Positions 1 to 7,689 of a stretch of 64,000 nt of DNA are shown here, piece after piece; position 1 is the first letter of the stretch; every line of letters begins with the position of its first letter. The DNA is from Pseudoalteromonas aurantia 208 (GTDB lineage: Bacteria > Pseudomonadota > Gammaproteobacteria > Enterobacterales > Alteromonadaceae). A model generated the notes under the pieces. That model was not told the DNA's origin. It saw only the letters and a program-made list of their open reading frames with translations, and did not search any database. The stretch spans positions 2,525,229 through 2,589,228 of the forward strand of contig NZ_AQGV01000012.1 in NCBI RefSeq assembly GCF_014858725.1. The letters are read 5' to 3'. Made by a program: the position numbers and the translations under genes.

Positions 1-753
1 AGTAACTAACTTTCCAGCGCGTTTAACTTGAATGCTTCTAAGTGACCCTGTTTCATTTACGCCACCCGCAACAAACAATGCATGTGTAACTGTAGCTAAT
101 GGCGAGACCGTATAGCTTCCTGGTTTATATGCTTCACCAACAATCATAATACGCATTGGGTTTAACGTACCCATGCTAATGAATGCTTGCACACCAATCA
201 TTTCTTTGGAAACTTTAGCTTTCACTAACTCTTTGAGCTCTTGAAATTGCAGCCCAACAACGCCTATCGGCGATAATTCAGGTATTAATAAACGCCCTTC
301 ACGGTCAATTTTAAGTTCATATTCCTGATTCATTTTACCATAAAAATTAATTTTGATTATATCACCTACTCCGACTAGGTATGTGTCCGGAATAGCTGCC
401 AGCTCTGTCGGCATAAATGTGGTTGGGTTACCCGCAAACAACTCGTAACCAAAAGGCTTTAACTCTTCTAATTTAGGCTTGAACTTCTCTTCATTCTCAT
501 CGCCCTCATCAAGTATTCGCGGTTGAATTGTTTCTTTTGGAAGTTCAGGTTCATTACTCGTAGTTGAATTTCCTTTTAAGCTACGTAAGTCAACCCCATA
601 TTTTTTTGCTAGCGCTTCTTGTTGAGCTTTCGGAAGCTTTTTGAATTGCTCCATCTGCTGATCTGATGGGGAGGCTGCAACAGCACCTTCCATAAACACA
701 CTGAAAAATAAACATAATAAAGCCGCAATGACAGCCAATTTACTGAACTTCAC
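1..753 (-). CDS. Polysaccharide biosynthesis/export outer-membrane protein (Wza/OPX-like), 3' end outside window
   Basis: The reading frame is open from a GTG at 753 to the window edge (251 codons) and the C-terminus is missing. An AAGGG ribosome site lies about 7 nt upstream of the GTG. Residues 1-27 form a Sec signal peptide ending near AVAA. A charged linker of about 90 residues follows, then a poly-export domain around the motif YLVGVGDIIKINFYGK, then a first SLBB-like segment (IMIVGEAYKPGSY, VAGGVNETGSLRSIQVKRAG). Proteins of this family form the outer-membrane exit pore for capsule or exopolysaccharide made by Wzy/ABC pathways. Family assignment is by motif recognition. That a polysaccharide cluster continues to the left is inference. 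The lipobox cysteine typical of E. coli Wza is not visible at the signal cleavage region. Confidence 0.82.
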   Translation of the reverse strand, partial: MKFSKLAVIAALLCLFFSVFMEGAVAASPSDQQMEQFKKLPKAQQEALAKKYGVDLRSLKGNSTTSNEPELPKETIQPRILDEGDENEEKFKPKLEELKPFGYELFAGNPTTFMPTELAAIPDTYLVGVGDIIKINFYGKMNQEYELKIDREGRLLIPELSPIGVVGLQFQELKELVKAKVSKEMIGVQAFISMGTLNPMRIMIVGEAYKPGSYTVSPLATVTHALFVAGGVNETGSLRSIQVKRAGKLVT

Positions 754-815
754 AAATATACCCTTATCAATTAAGTGCGTGAGTTAACCGGCGTATTGTA
801 TCGCATTTTCAACAT

Positions 816-846
816 AAAAAAAATGGGACTAAAAGCCCCATTTTTG
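816..846 (-). terminator. Rho-independent terminator after the DUF481 gene
   Basis: On the minus strand a hairpin with arms AATGGGG and CCCATT and an A/T-rich loop is followed directly by a run of T residues. It lies 17 nt past the stop codon of the DUF481 gene and before the polysaccharide export gene, so the two are probably separate transcripts. Confidence 0.75.
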
Positions 847-862
847 TTGAAAATTGTAATAA

Positions 863-1645
863 CTAAAAGCTATACACTAACGTCAGTGACGTTTCAGTAT
901 CTGTACTTTCTTTTCCATCATCTACTTCCGAGTTGTTTATGATGTTGTAAGCCACTTTCATTTGTAGAGAACCGTTAATTTTAGTTAACAACGCAGACTC
1001 TGAAGTACTCTTCGTATTTGTACTACCAGTTTCGACAGAAAAAAGCTGTGTGAACTTGGCATTGTCAGAAATCTGCCAACTGTAATCCATTTTTGCAACG
1101 CCGATAAATTCGTTTTCAGAAGTACCCGCCAATGGAGTGCCATTGTCTAATTCAGTACTGTCATCTTGATACTCAAAACGCTTAATACCTGGACCCACTT
1201 CAAAACTCAATTCCATATCATCACGCTCTAGTAACCTTAAACCATAACCAACTGATATTACTGATTCTGAGCGGTAAGCGCCAAAAGAGTCTGATACATA
1301 TGAACCTAACACAAACAAGTGGCTGCTATCACTATCGAGCTTATAATTCCCCTGCATCGATAAAGAATACTTTTCGTTAGTACGCTCTTTTACTTTATTT
1401 CCATCGTCATTTTCGATTTCATCTTCTTTGAAAATACCACTCACTTTATATTCATTATGCCAATTTTCTAGCCGATGCTTTGCCTTCAAATTACCTTTTA
1501 GAGTCGTTGTTTCTGTATTACCACTGGTAATGATAGCACCCACTTCACTGGTCACTTCCCAAGCTTGTTCATTTTTTATATCCTCAGCATAGGCATTCGA
1601 CATCACAACAGCACATACACACATAGATAACAATTTAACTTTCAT
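863..1645 (-). CDS. DUF481 family outer-membrane beta-barrel protein
   Basis: This 260-residue protein starts at an ATG at 1645 with AAAGG upstream. A longer in-frame start exists, but only this one begins directly with a signal peptide (MKVKLLSMCVCAVVMSNAYA). The mature part has alternating beta-strand segments, the DUF481 hallmark GAIITSGNTETTTLKG near its N-terminus and a terminal aromatic residue (LVYSF), as expected for an outer-membrane barrel. DUF481 proteins are often called salt-induced outer-membrane proteins; their exact function is unknown. The start is only 19 nt after the stop of the MscS gene, so the two are probably co-transcribed. An osmotic link with MscS is inference from context. 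Confidence 0.83.
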   Translation of the reverse strand: MKVKLLSMCVCAVVMSNAYAEDIKNEQAWEVTSEVGAIITSGNTETTTLKGNLKAKHRLENWHNEYKVSGIFKEDEIENDDGNKVKERTNEKYSLSMQGNYKLDSDSSHLFVLGSYVSDSFGAYRSESVISVGYGLRLLERDDMELSFEVGPGIKRFEYQDDSTELDNGTPLAGTSENEFIGVAKMDYSWQISDNAKFTQLFSVETGSTNTKSTSESALLTKINGSLQMKVAYNIINNSEVDDGKESTDTETSLTLVYSF

Positions 1646-1664
1646 TACTTTTATAACCTTTCTG

Positions 1665-2483
1665 TTAAGAGTCTTTATGAAGGTGGACATCCATTTGAGG
1701 AAATGGAATACCAATTCCGGCTTCATCAAGAGAAATCTTTATATTTTCTACCAAACTAAAGTAAGTTGGCCAATAATCGGATGTGTTTACCCAAGGTCTC
1801 ACGACAAAATTAACACTTGAGTCAGCTAGTTCTGATACGGCAACGGTGTAAGCTGGATCTGTTAAAAGTCGTGTTTCTTTGTCTAATACATTTTGTAATA
1901 CTTGCTTCGCTTGCTTTAAATCTGCGTCATAACTTACACCAATCACCAAATCGATACGGCGGGTTTTCTCTCTTGAGTAATTGACGATTGCACCAGACAT
2001 AATAGCCGAATTAGGCATAATAATAACTTTGTTATCAGGCGTACGTAACTCTGTAGAAAATATCTCTATCTTCTCAACGCTACCTGACTTACCGCCTGCT
2101 TCAATGAAATCACCCGACTTGAAAGGCCTTAGCATAATAATCAACACGCCTGATGCAAAGTTTGATAATGATCCCTGCAAGGCTAAACCCACAGCTAAAC
2201 CTGCTGCACCGAGAATAGCGATGAACGATGTTGTTTCAATACCGACTTGTGACAGCGCCATCAATACCGTTGCAGCAAACACAAGTGCATAAATAATATT
2301 TGCAACAAACCCACCAACCGCTTTATCAATTTTTCGCTTTGAGAATGCTTTTTCGGTCAATCCACTACAGAGTTTAGCAACCTTAATTCCTAACAACAGA
2401 ATCACAACTGCCAGAATAACTTGAATTCCATAACGCAGTAACATATCTGAGTTATCGTTTACCCAATTGATGATGGTTTCCAT
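1665..2483 (-). CDS. mscS: Small-conductance mechanosensitive channel, MscS family
   Basis: The protein has 272 residues, close to E. coli MscS (286). The ATG at 2483 has a perfect AGGAGG ribosome site 5 nt upstream; the longer frame extending towards the tRNA lacks this. Two or three transmembrane helices precede the pore helix, which shows the family glycine/alanine pattern GAAGLAVGLALQGSLSNFASG, here split at FIAILGAAGLAVG and LALQGSLSNFASG. The beta domain follows (PFKSGDFIEAGGKSGSVEKI), with the conserved TPDNKVIIMPN segment. The channel releases osmolytes on hypo-osmotic shock. It lies upstream of the DUF481 gene on the same strand. Confidence 0.92.
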   Translation of the reverse strand: METIINWVNDNSDMLLRYGIQVILAVVILLLGIKVAKLCSGLTEKAFSKRKIDKAVGGFVANIIYALVFAATVLMALSQVGIETTSFIAILGAAGLAVGLALQGSLSNFASGVLIIMLRPFKSGDFIEAGGKSGSVEKIEIFSTELRTPDNKVIIMPNSAIMSGAIVNYSREKTRRIDLVIGVSYDADLKQAKQVLQNVLDKETRLLTDPAYTVAVSELADSSVNFVVRPWVNTSDYWPTYFSLVENIKISLDEAGIGIPFPQMDVHLHKDS

Positions 2484-2605
2484 AGAGCCTCCTAGTGAGC
2501 GCTTATAATAGTTTTGTCGGATCTTACATAGGTTATATGAATATTTGCTGTATGGGATGACTTTTTTACTTTTTTCCTTTTTTAGAAAAAATTGCATTTT
2601 TTACT

Positions 2606-2633
2606 TTGCAAGACGCGAATTATTATGTATTAT
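2606..2633 (+). promoter_or_regulatory. Promoter of tRNA-His
   Basis: TTGCAA at 2606-2611 and TATTAT at 2628-2633 are spaced by 16 nt. They are followed by a GC-rich discriminator (CCGCGCC), the arrangement expected for a stringently controlled stable-RNA promoter. It lies about 28 nt before the tRNA. Confidence 0.7.
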
Positions 2634-2661
2634 CCGCGCCACACCAAACGAGGTGTGTTGT

Positions 2662-2738
2662 GGCGGCTGTAGCTCAGTTGGTAGAGCCCTGGATTGTGAT
2701 TCCGGTTGTCGTGGGTTCGAGCCCCATCAGTCGCCCCA
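2662..2738 (+). tRNA. tRNA-His (anticodon GTG)
   Basis: The full cloverleaf can be drawn. The extra G-1 at 2662 pairs with C73, which is specific to histidine tRNA. The acceptor stem is GCGGCTG with CAGTCGC, including one G-T wobble. The anticodon GTG is at 2696-2698, the T-arm contains GGTTCGAGCC, and CCA is encoded at 2736-2738. It closely matches bacterial tRNA-His along its length. No clear terminator follows. Confidence 0.97.
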
Positions 2739-3260
2739 TCTTTTCTTATTGTATACATTTCTAAATACTCAGATATCATTTATTTTGATACTTTGCTATT
2801 AACACCAGAACATTCTCTAAATAAAGTATTTTATATCCAACTTCTCTACTAATCTATTTCTCATACGTATATTGTCACACCTATATGGAGACTTGCAGAT
2901 CCTTGAGATATAACGGTGCTGTAATCAGTTTACTATTGAGGTAATCCAGTATTTATAGCACTGCTATTACACTCAAATTAGCAATAAAGGTTTAGCTATG
3001 CCTAGCAGGTCTAAATAAGCTAGGTTAAGTGACACTTAATACAGCAAATATAAACAACAGCAAAGTGCAATGCCTACTAATCAACAATAAATGCATTCAC
3101 AATATTGATACAGCTGCACGCAACAAAAACACAACACTTATGCAATTTCAACTGTGACGCTTACTGCATTCAATTAAAATAGATTACAATAATCTCAATA
3201 TACCTTTCAGTAAATATCTTACTTTACAATACATCGCAATCTCATAGCTTTATTACAGAC
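2739..3260. other. Gene-free stretch between tRNA-His and the permease gene
   Basis: About 520 nt of AT-rich DNA has no convincing reading frame on either strand; short frames lack ribosome sites and recognisable motifs. The only structure noted is a perfect 7-bp palindrome with a one-base centre at 3025-3039 (TTAAGTG/CACTTAA), with no gene placed to use it. Confidence 0.6.
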
Positions 3261-3288
3261 AAAAAAATGCCACCTTAAAGGTGGCATT
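3261..3288 (-). terminator. Rho-independent terminator after the permease gene
   Basis: On the minus strand the arms ATGCCACC and GGTGGCAT enclose a short loop and are followed by seven T residues. It lies about 40 nt after the permease stop codon. Confidence 0.88.
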
Positions 3289-3326
3289 ACACACGGGATT
3301 ATTTCTATTTACAGATAGAAATTCGG

Positions 3327-4628
3327 TTACTTCCAGCTCGTCATCTTGTGACCTTTCAGAGCATAGAACAAAATAAATAAGTAACTTGGTATCATTAAGC
3401 TATACGCCCCTTGAGCACCAAGGCCAGCTACATTTCCAAGGCCAATCAGTAAGGGCCCCAACGCACCGCCCGCAATACCCATAATAAGTAGTCCCGAAGC
3501 AGTGCCAGTCAAGCGACCGAGGCCATTTAATGCCAATGGCCAAATAGCAGGCCATACCATGGCGTTAGCAAAACCAAGTAATGCTATACACAATAGCGGA
3601 TCTGGTAATTGAGGTCCACCAAATGGAACAAGTAAAATGTTAGATATCGTAAATGAGTCGTTACTACCCATTACAACCGCTAAAACTGTAATGATACCAG
3701 CAATACCAGACATCACTAATGCGTTTTGCTGAGACATAAAACGCGGGATCAACGCAATACCAATAGCATAGCCAATCAGCATACACGCCATAGTGTAAGA
3801 CGTCATCACGGAATAATCCGCTATGCCTAGCTGTAATGCATAAGAACCAATAGTATCAGCTGCAATAACCTCGACGGCAACATACAATGCAATACCAATA
3901 ACACCAAGTACCAAATGAGGATGGCTCAATGCTTCTTTTAATTCACCCTTACCGTTACCACCTGACTCTTCAAAAACCAGATCTGGTAATGGTGCGATTT
4001 TTGCGAAAACAGCAAACAAGAAAATAAGGCCAGCTACCCCAATGTAAGGCATAATTAAACTATTCGCCATCGCATCTTTTTGTTCTTGTGATAATTGTGA
4101 CCCAGGCTCTACAACACCACTGACGACGACTGCTGCAAATATGATTGGTACAATCACACCCGCAGACTTATTCAATAGTCCCATAATACACACACGGACC
4201 GCTGCTGACTTTTCAGACCCCATTTTAACAACGTACGGGTTAACCGCTGTTTGTAATATCGTTTGACCAACACCTATCATTAGCTGCGCAAACAAAAATA
4301 TCTCAATCATCTGCATTTTTGCAGCGGGAATATACATTAACGCAGATGCTGCCATCACGACACACCCTAATGCCATGCCATTCTTATAGCCAACACGCTT
4401 AATTAGCATAGCCGAAGGTATTCCTGCGACTGTCACGGCAATATAAAACGAGGATATGATGAACGACGCTTGCAACGGCGTTAATTCAAGCATTTGTTGT
4501 AAAAAAGGTGTAATAGCCCCGTTGAGCCAAGTAATACACCCTAAAATAAAAAACATCGACCCAGCGAGCACCATAGGGAGCCAGATACTCTGCTTTACAT
4601 TATCTTCAATTTCCACTGTCGCTTCCAT
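3327..4628 (-). CDS. nagP: MFS sugar permease, NagP/FucP-like (probable N-acetylglucosamine transporter)
   Basis: The protein has 433 residues from an ATG at 4628; an upstream extension of 32 residues is in frame but unlike the family. It shows about twelve hydrophobic helices and the FucP-family features GSMFFILGCITWLNGAITPFL near the N-terminus (read as GSMFFILGCITW then LNGAITPFL), QTAVNPYVVKMG and a MVWPAIWPLALNGLG segment. Members import fucose, glucose/galactose or, in Alteromonadales, GlcNAc by H+ or Na+ symport. The assignment to GlcNAc rests on the adjacent GH20 hexosaminidase and on the operator shared by both genes, so substrate is inference while family is secure. It has its own promoter region and a terminator at both ends. 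Confidence 0.8.
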   Translation of the reverse strand: MEATVEIEDNVKQSIWLPMVLAGSMFFILGCITWLNGAITPFLQQMLELTPLQASFIISSFYIAVTVAGIPSAMLIKRVGYKNGMALGCVVMAASALMYIPAAKMQMIEIFLFAQLMIGVGQTILQTAVNPYVVKMGSEKSAAVRVCIMGLLNKSAGVIVPIIFAAVVVSGVVEPGSQLSQEQKDAMANSLIMPYIGVAGLIFLFAVFAKIAPLPDLVFEESGGNGKGELKEALSHPHLVLGVIGIALYVAVEVIAADTIGSYALQLGIADYSVMTSYTMACMLIGYAIGIALIPRFMSQQNALVMSGIAGIITVLAVVMGSNDSFTISNILLVPFGGPQLPDPLLCIALLGFANAMVWPAIWPLALNGLGRLTGTASGLLIMGIAGGALGPLLIGLGNVAGLGAQGAYSLMIPSYLFILFYALKGHKMTSWK

Positions 4629-4774
4629 AAGTTTCTTCTTGTTGCTAATTAATATACTAAAGATCTGTAGATTGCACAGATCTAGGACTAAATTCAGAAT
4701 AACTTCTGTATAATTATTAGACATCCACGCTCATTTTTAAGCGTATTGATGTAGTGTTAGGGCTACCACTCAAA

Positions 4775-4792
4775 AATGACAGCGCTGACATT
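4775..4792 (-). promoter_or_regulatory. NagR/LacI-type operator upstream of the permease
   Basis: AATGACAGCGCTGACATT is an almost perfect palindrome about the central GCGC, the form expected for a LacI-family repressor site. It lies 146 nt before the permease ATG. A nearly identical sequence precedes the hexosaminidase gene, which supports a shared GlcNAc-responsive regulator. Known Alteromonadales NagR sites are similar (from memory). Confidence 0.65.
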
Positions 4793-4849
4793 TAACTTTA
4801 CGTTAAAATTTAACTTTTGACTAGCTAGAATTTAACCAGTTAATTTACT

Positions 4850-4876
4850 AAAAAAGGACCTTACGGTCCCTTTTTA
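4850..4876 (-). terminator. Rho-independent terminator after the hexosaminidase gene
   Basis: On the minus strand the arms AAAGGGACC and GGTCCTTT enclose a four-base loop and lead into a T run, 18 nt past the stop codon. Confidence 0.9.
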
Positions 4877-4894
4877 GCAAACATATCAAAAATA

Positions 4895-7474
4895 TTACTT
4901 TAACTCTGTGATACGGCTCGTATTTTTATCTCCTACACGCGTCCTTAGTTGAACGACTTGACCGTCATTATGACTGATCGGATCTGAATAAAGCTGCCAA
5001 GTTTGTCCTCGGTCTAAGCTATATTCGATATCTAAATAAGGGAAAGCGCTGTTGGCATAAACAAGTGCTCCTTTTTTAACTGCCCCTGGTACTGGTAAAT
5101 TCACATTTACACCAGACGCAACCAACTTAGGGAGTTCCTTTATAGCCAATGCAGTGGAAAAGCTTTGCCAATCGTTTGAAAAAGGTTTAATTGCAATTTC
5201 ATCCCCTTCCCATTTAGCTTTATGCCAAGCGCGCTCTGCTACAGATAAAATGCGCGGGAAAATCATCGCTAATACCTGCTCTTCAGTACGAATGGTTTCG
5301 CTCCACACTTGCCCTTGCATACCTAAGATATTTTCTGGCTTTTCAAGCTTAGGCATGGCACGTCCAACGAGTGCTTCTAAATTTACAATCGGTTCTCGAG
5401 TTCGCGTAAAATCAGCATTGGCGTATACATCATCAGGCATATAACTAAACGCTTTTTTAGTATCAATAAAACGTGTTGCCCAATAATAACCTCGCTCTTC
5501 TGGATGAGCTTCATATGGATGATCAAAATACAAGTGTGTACCATGAGATAATACCACTTGATATCCATCATTGGCTAACCGGTATGCTCTATCTGCAACC
5601 CCCCATTCCCAAATATTGTCCCACACATTTGCAGTAAAAATGTCATTGGGGAACTCATCTCTTTTAAAAGGATTTACTTTGTCATACATTAATCCATCCT
5701 CCCAAGCGCCAGGAGAAATACCGCGTTTGGCTAATATATGAGCCACCTTTTGAGTAAAGTATGGCTTTAAATCCGCTGGCCCTGCAATCCCGTTATTCGC
5801 ATCCATAAATAAAGCATCACAAGCGGGAGACTGTGTCCATGAACCTGCACCGACTTCATCTCCACCAAAATGTAAATTCGTTAATCGAGTCCCCGCATCT
5901 CGATACATACTTTGTAGCTCATAAGTCACCTTCTCGATAAAAGCATACGTAGAGTCTAAACACACATTAAATGAATTGTCTGTGTAGTTTTGCACCGTGA
6001 TATACTGTGACTCGTCCTTTGGATCTGTTAATAAGTACGCTTTAGCTTGCTCTAACTTCCCTTTGGCTTTGAACGTATTATACCTCGCTTCCATAGATTT
6101 GATCGCTGCGCGAGCGTGGCCTGGGCCTTCAATTTCAGGAATAATTTGAATATGTCGAGCATCTGCAAACTTAATGAGTTCGACAAAGTCTTTGCGAGAT
6201 AAAAATCCATTTCCAGAGCCTGATTTAAAAGGCCCCGTGCCCAACTGAGTTAATAAGCAACGTTGCTCTTCTAAATCAAAACAGCGATGAGCCCCAATGT
6301 CTGTTAGCTCTGGTAAGCCTGGAATTTCAACTCGCCAACCTTCATCATCTGAAAAATGCCAATGGAATTTATTCAGCTTATAACGCGCCATTTGCTCCAC
6401 TAATTTAAATAATGCGTCTTTGCCATGATAGTTACGTGCATTGTCATAATGCATACCACGCCATACAAACCTTGGGGTATCTTCAATCTCAACATTAGGA
6501 ACTTTAATGGTATTTTTGCTACTGGCTGGAAATAACGCGAGCAAACTTTGAATACCATAAAATACACCTGCGTTATCGCTGCCTATAATTTCAATTTTAT
6601 CGTCATCGATTTCTAACCGATAACTTTCAGCTGCTCCCTCTGCGAGCTTCTCATCTACGTTCAAATAGATAGTAGGAACATTTGATGCCTTAATGTGATC
6701 TGCTGCACTGTGTAAATCTAAGCCGTAGTTGGCTAAATCACTTTTTAAAACAGCTACCTCTGAAGTCAAACGACCAGCAAAACGTATTTGCCATGATGAA
6801 TCTAACACCGCTGTTCCACGATTGAAATCAACCTTTAGTGGTGTTGGAATGATCCGTTTCAATGCCGCTTCTTTTGAAATAGACGCAGAAGAAAGATTAC
6901 GCTCATAACGCAATTGAGCAGATGCTAGCTGCGTTTTATCTATCGGATCATTATATCGCCTAAGCTGATTCTCCCGCTCAAATGGGGCAATGTATTGCTT
7001 AAAATCTTCCGTGTCAGTATTTGCAAAAATAGCTGGAGTATGTTGCTTTGACACCATAAACGCACGCGGCATAAAGTCACTATATGCTGCTATCCATGCA
7101 CCTGCTTCAAATTCAACGGTGAGACTTTCACCGATAGCCAGCCCTGCAAAATCTTTATTTGGTACAAAACGATGTAAATCACCATTTACATGCTCTATCG
7201 TAAATCCATTAACTGACTTAGTATGAATTTTACGTACCGAGTGGATGTAGATTTGCCAATCAGCTTTGCCTTTTTCCAAAACAATATTTGAATTATTTGT
7301 CAAAGTCATTGAGGCTATTAAACTTGAGGCACCATTATGAAAGTTATCCTCTGCGGCAAACACAAGCTTGGTGTCCTGCGTAAACGCATTCAGTTGTGAT
7401 TGTGATAGATTTGCATTGGCGAACAGGGGTGTCGTGATCAGTAAACTTGCTAGCAAATGTTGCTTAAAGGTCAT
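4895..7474 (-). CDS. GH20 beta-N-acetylhexosaminidase (chitobiase-type), secreted or periplasmic
   Basis: The 859-residue protein starts at an ATG with AAGGAG upstream and has a signal peptide (MTFKQHLLASLLITTPLFANA). Domain order is as in bacterial chitobiases: an N-terminal carbohydrate-binding CHB_HEX domain (about 30-165), a GH20 accessory domain (about 205-335), the catalytic TIM barrel beginning at PRFVWRGMHYDNARN, and a short C-terminal CHB_HEX_C Ig-like domain (about 785-855). The catalytic pair is D539-E540 in HFGGDEVGAGSW. The enzyme removes GlcNAc from chitobiose and short chitooligosaccharides by substrate-assisted catalysis. It sits just upstream of the NagP-like permease and shares its operator, which fits sequential use of chitin products. 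Confidence 0.93.
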   Translation of the reverse strand: MTFKQHLLASLLITTPLFANANLSQSQLNAFTQDTKLVFAAEDNFHNGASSLIASMTLTNNSNIVLEKGKADWQIYIHSVRKIHTKSVNGFTIEHVNGDLHRFVPNKDFAGLAIGESLTVEFEAGAWIAAYSDFMPRAFMVSKQHTPAIFANTDTEDFKQYIAPFERENQLRRYNDPIDKTQLASAQLRYERNLSSASISKEAALKRIIPTPLKVDFNRGTAVLDSSWQIRFAGRLTSEVAVLKSDLANYGLDLHSAADHIKASNVPTIYLNVDEKLAEGAAESYRLEIDDDKIEIIGSDNAGVFYGIQSLLALFPASSKNTIKVPNVEIEDTPRFVWRGMHYDNARNYHGKDALFKLVEQMARYKLNKFHWHFSDDEGWRVEIPGLPELTDIGAHRCFDLEEQRCLLTQLGTGPFKSGSGNGFLSRKDFVELIKFADARHIQIIPEIEGPGHARAAIKSMEARYNTFKAKGKLEQAKAYLLTDPKDESQYITVQNYTDNSFNVCLDSTYAFIEKVTYELQSMYRDAGTRLTNLHFGGDEVGAGSWTQSPACDALFMDANNGIAGPADLKPYFTQKVAHILAKRGISPGAWEDGLMYDKVNPFKRDEFPNDIFTANVWDNIWEWGVADRAYRLANDGYQVVLSHGTHLYFDHPYEAHPEERGYYWATRFIDTKKAFSYMPDDVYANADFTRTREPIVNLEALVGRAMPKLEKPENILGMQGQVWSETIRTEEQVLAMIFPRILSVAERAWHKAKWEGDEIAIKPFSNDWQSFSTALAIKELPKLVASGVNVNLPVPGAVKKGALVYANSAFPYLDIEYSLDRGQTWQLYSDPISHNDGQVVQLRTRVGDKNTSRITELK

Positions 7475-7579
7475 AGGTTTGCTCCTTGGTAAACACCTGT
7501 GGCTCTATTTATCTATATAGAAGCTTGAGCGTAAAGTGTTCAGTCACTATTAACAATAACCTCATCATATAAAATCAAA

Positions 7580-7597
7580 AATGACAGCGCTATCAAT
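7580..7597 (-). promoter_or_regulatory. NagR/LacI-type operator upstream of the hexosaminidase
   Basis: AATGACAGCGCTATCAAT matches the permease operator at 15 of 18 positions, including the whole AATGACAGCGCT half. It lies about 105 nt before the hexosaminidase start. Joint control by a GlcNAc-responsive repressor is inferred; no regulator gene is in the window. Confidence 0.62.
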
Positions 7598-7631
7598 ATT
7601 TACTCTGATGTATGGCTTCTTGAAAAAATAT

Positions 7632-7657
7632 AAAAAAAAACCCACAAAACAGTGGGC
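7632..7657 (-). terminator. Rho-independent terminator after the M13 peptidase gene
   Basis: On the minus strand CCCAC and GTGGG enclose a six-base loop and are followed by nine T residues, about 33 nt past the stop codon. Confidence 0.85.
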
Positions 7658-7689
7658 TATAATTATTAAATTTTATTAAAGTTAAAATC

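Noticed and set aside
2253..2266. Another NagR-like site (TGACAGCGCCATCA) inside mscS
   Set aside because: Only a partial match to the palindrome, within conserved coding sequence, with no functional link to GlcNAc use.
1981..2292. 103-codon plus-strand frame inside mscS
   Set aside because: Antisense shadow; no ribosome site or family signal.
2545..2802. 85-codon plus-strand frame across tRNA-His
   Set aside because: It reads through the tRNA gene and lacks a ribosome site.
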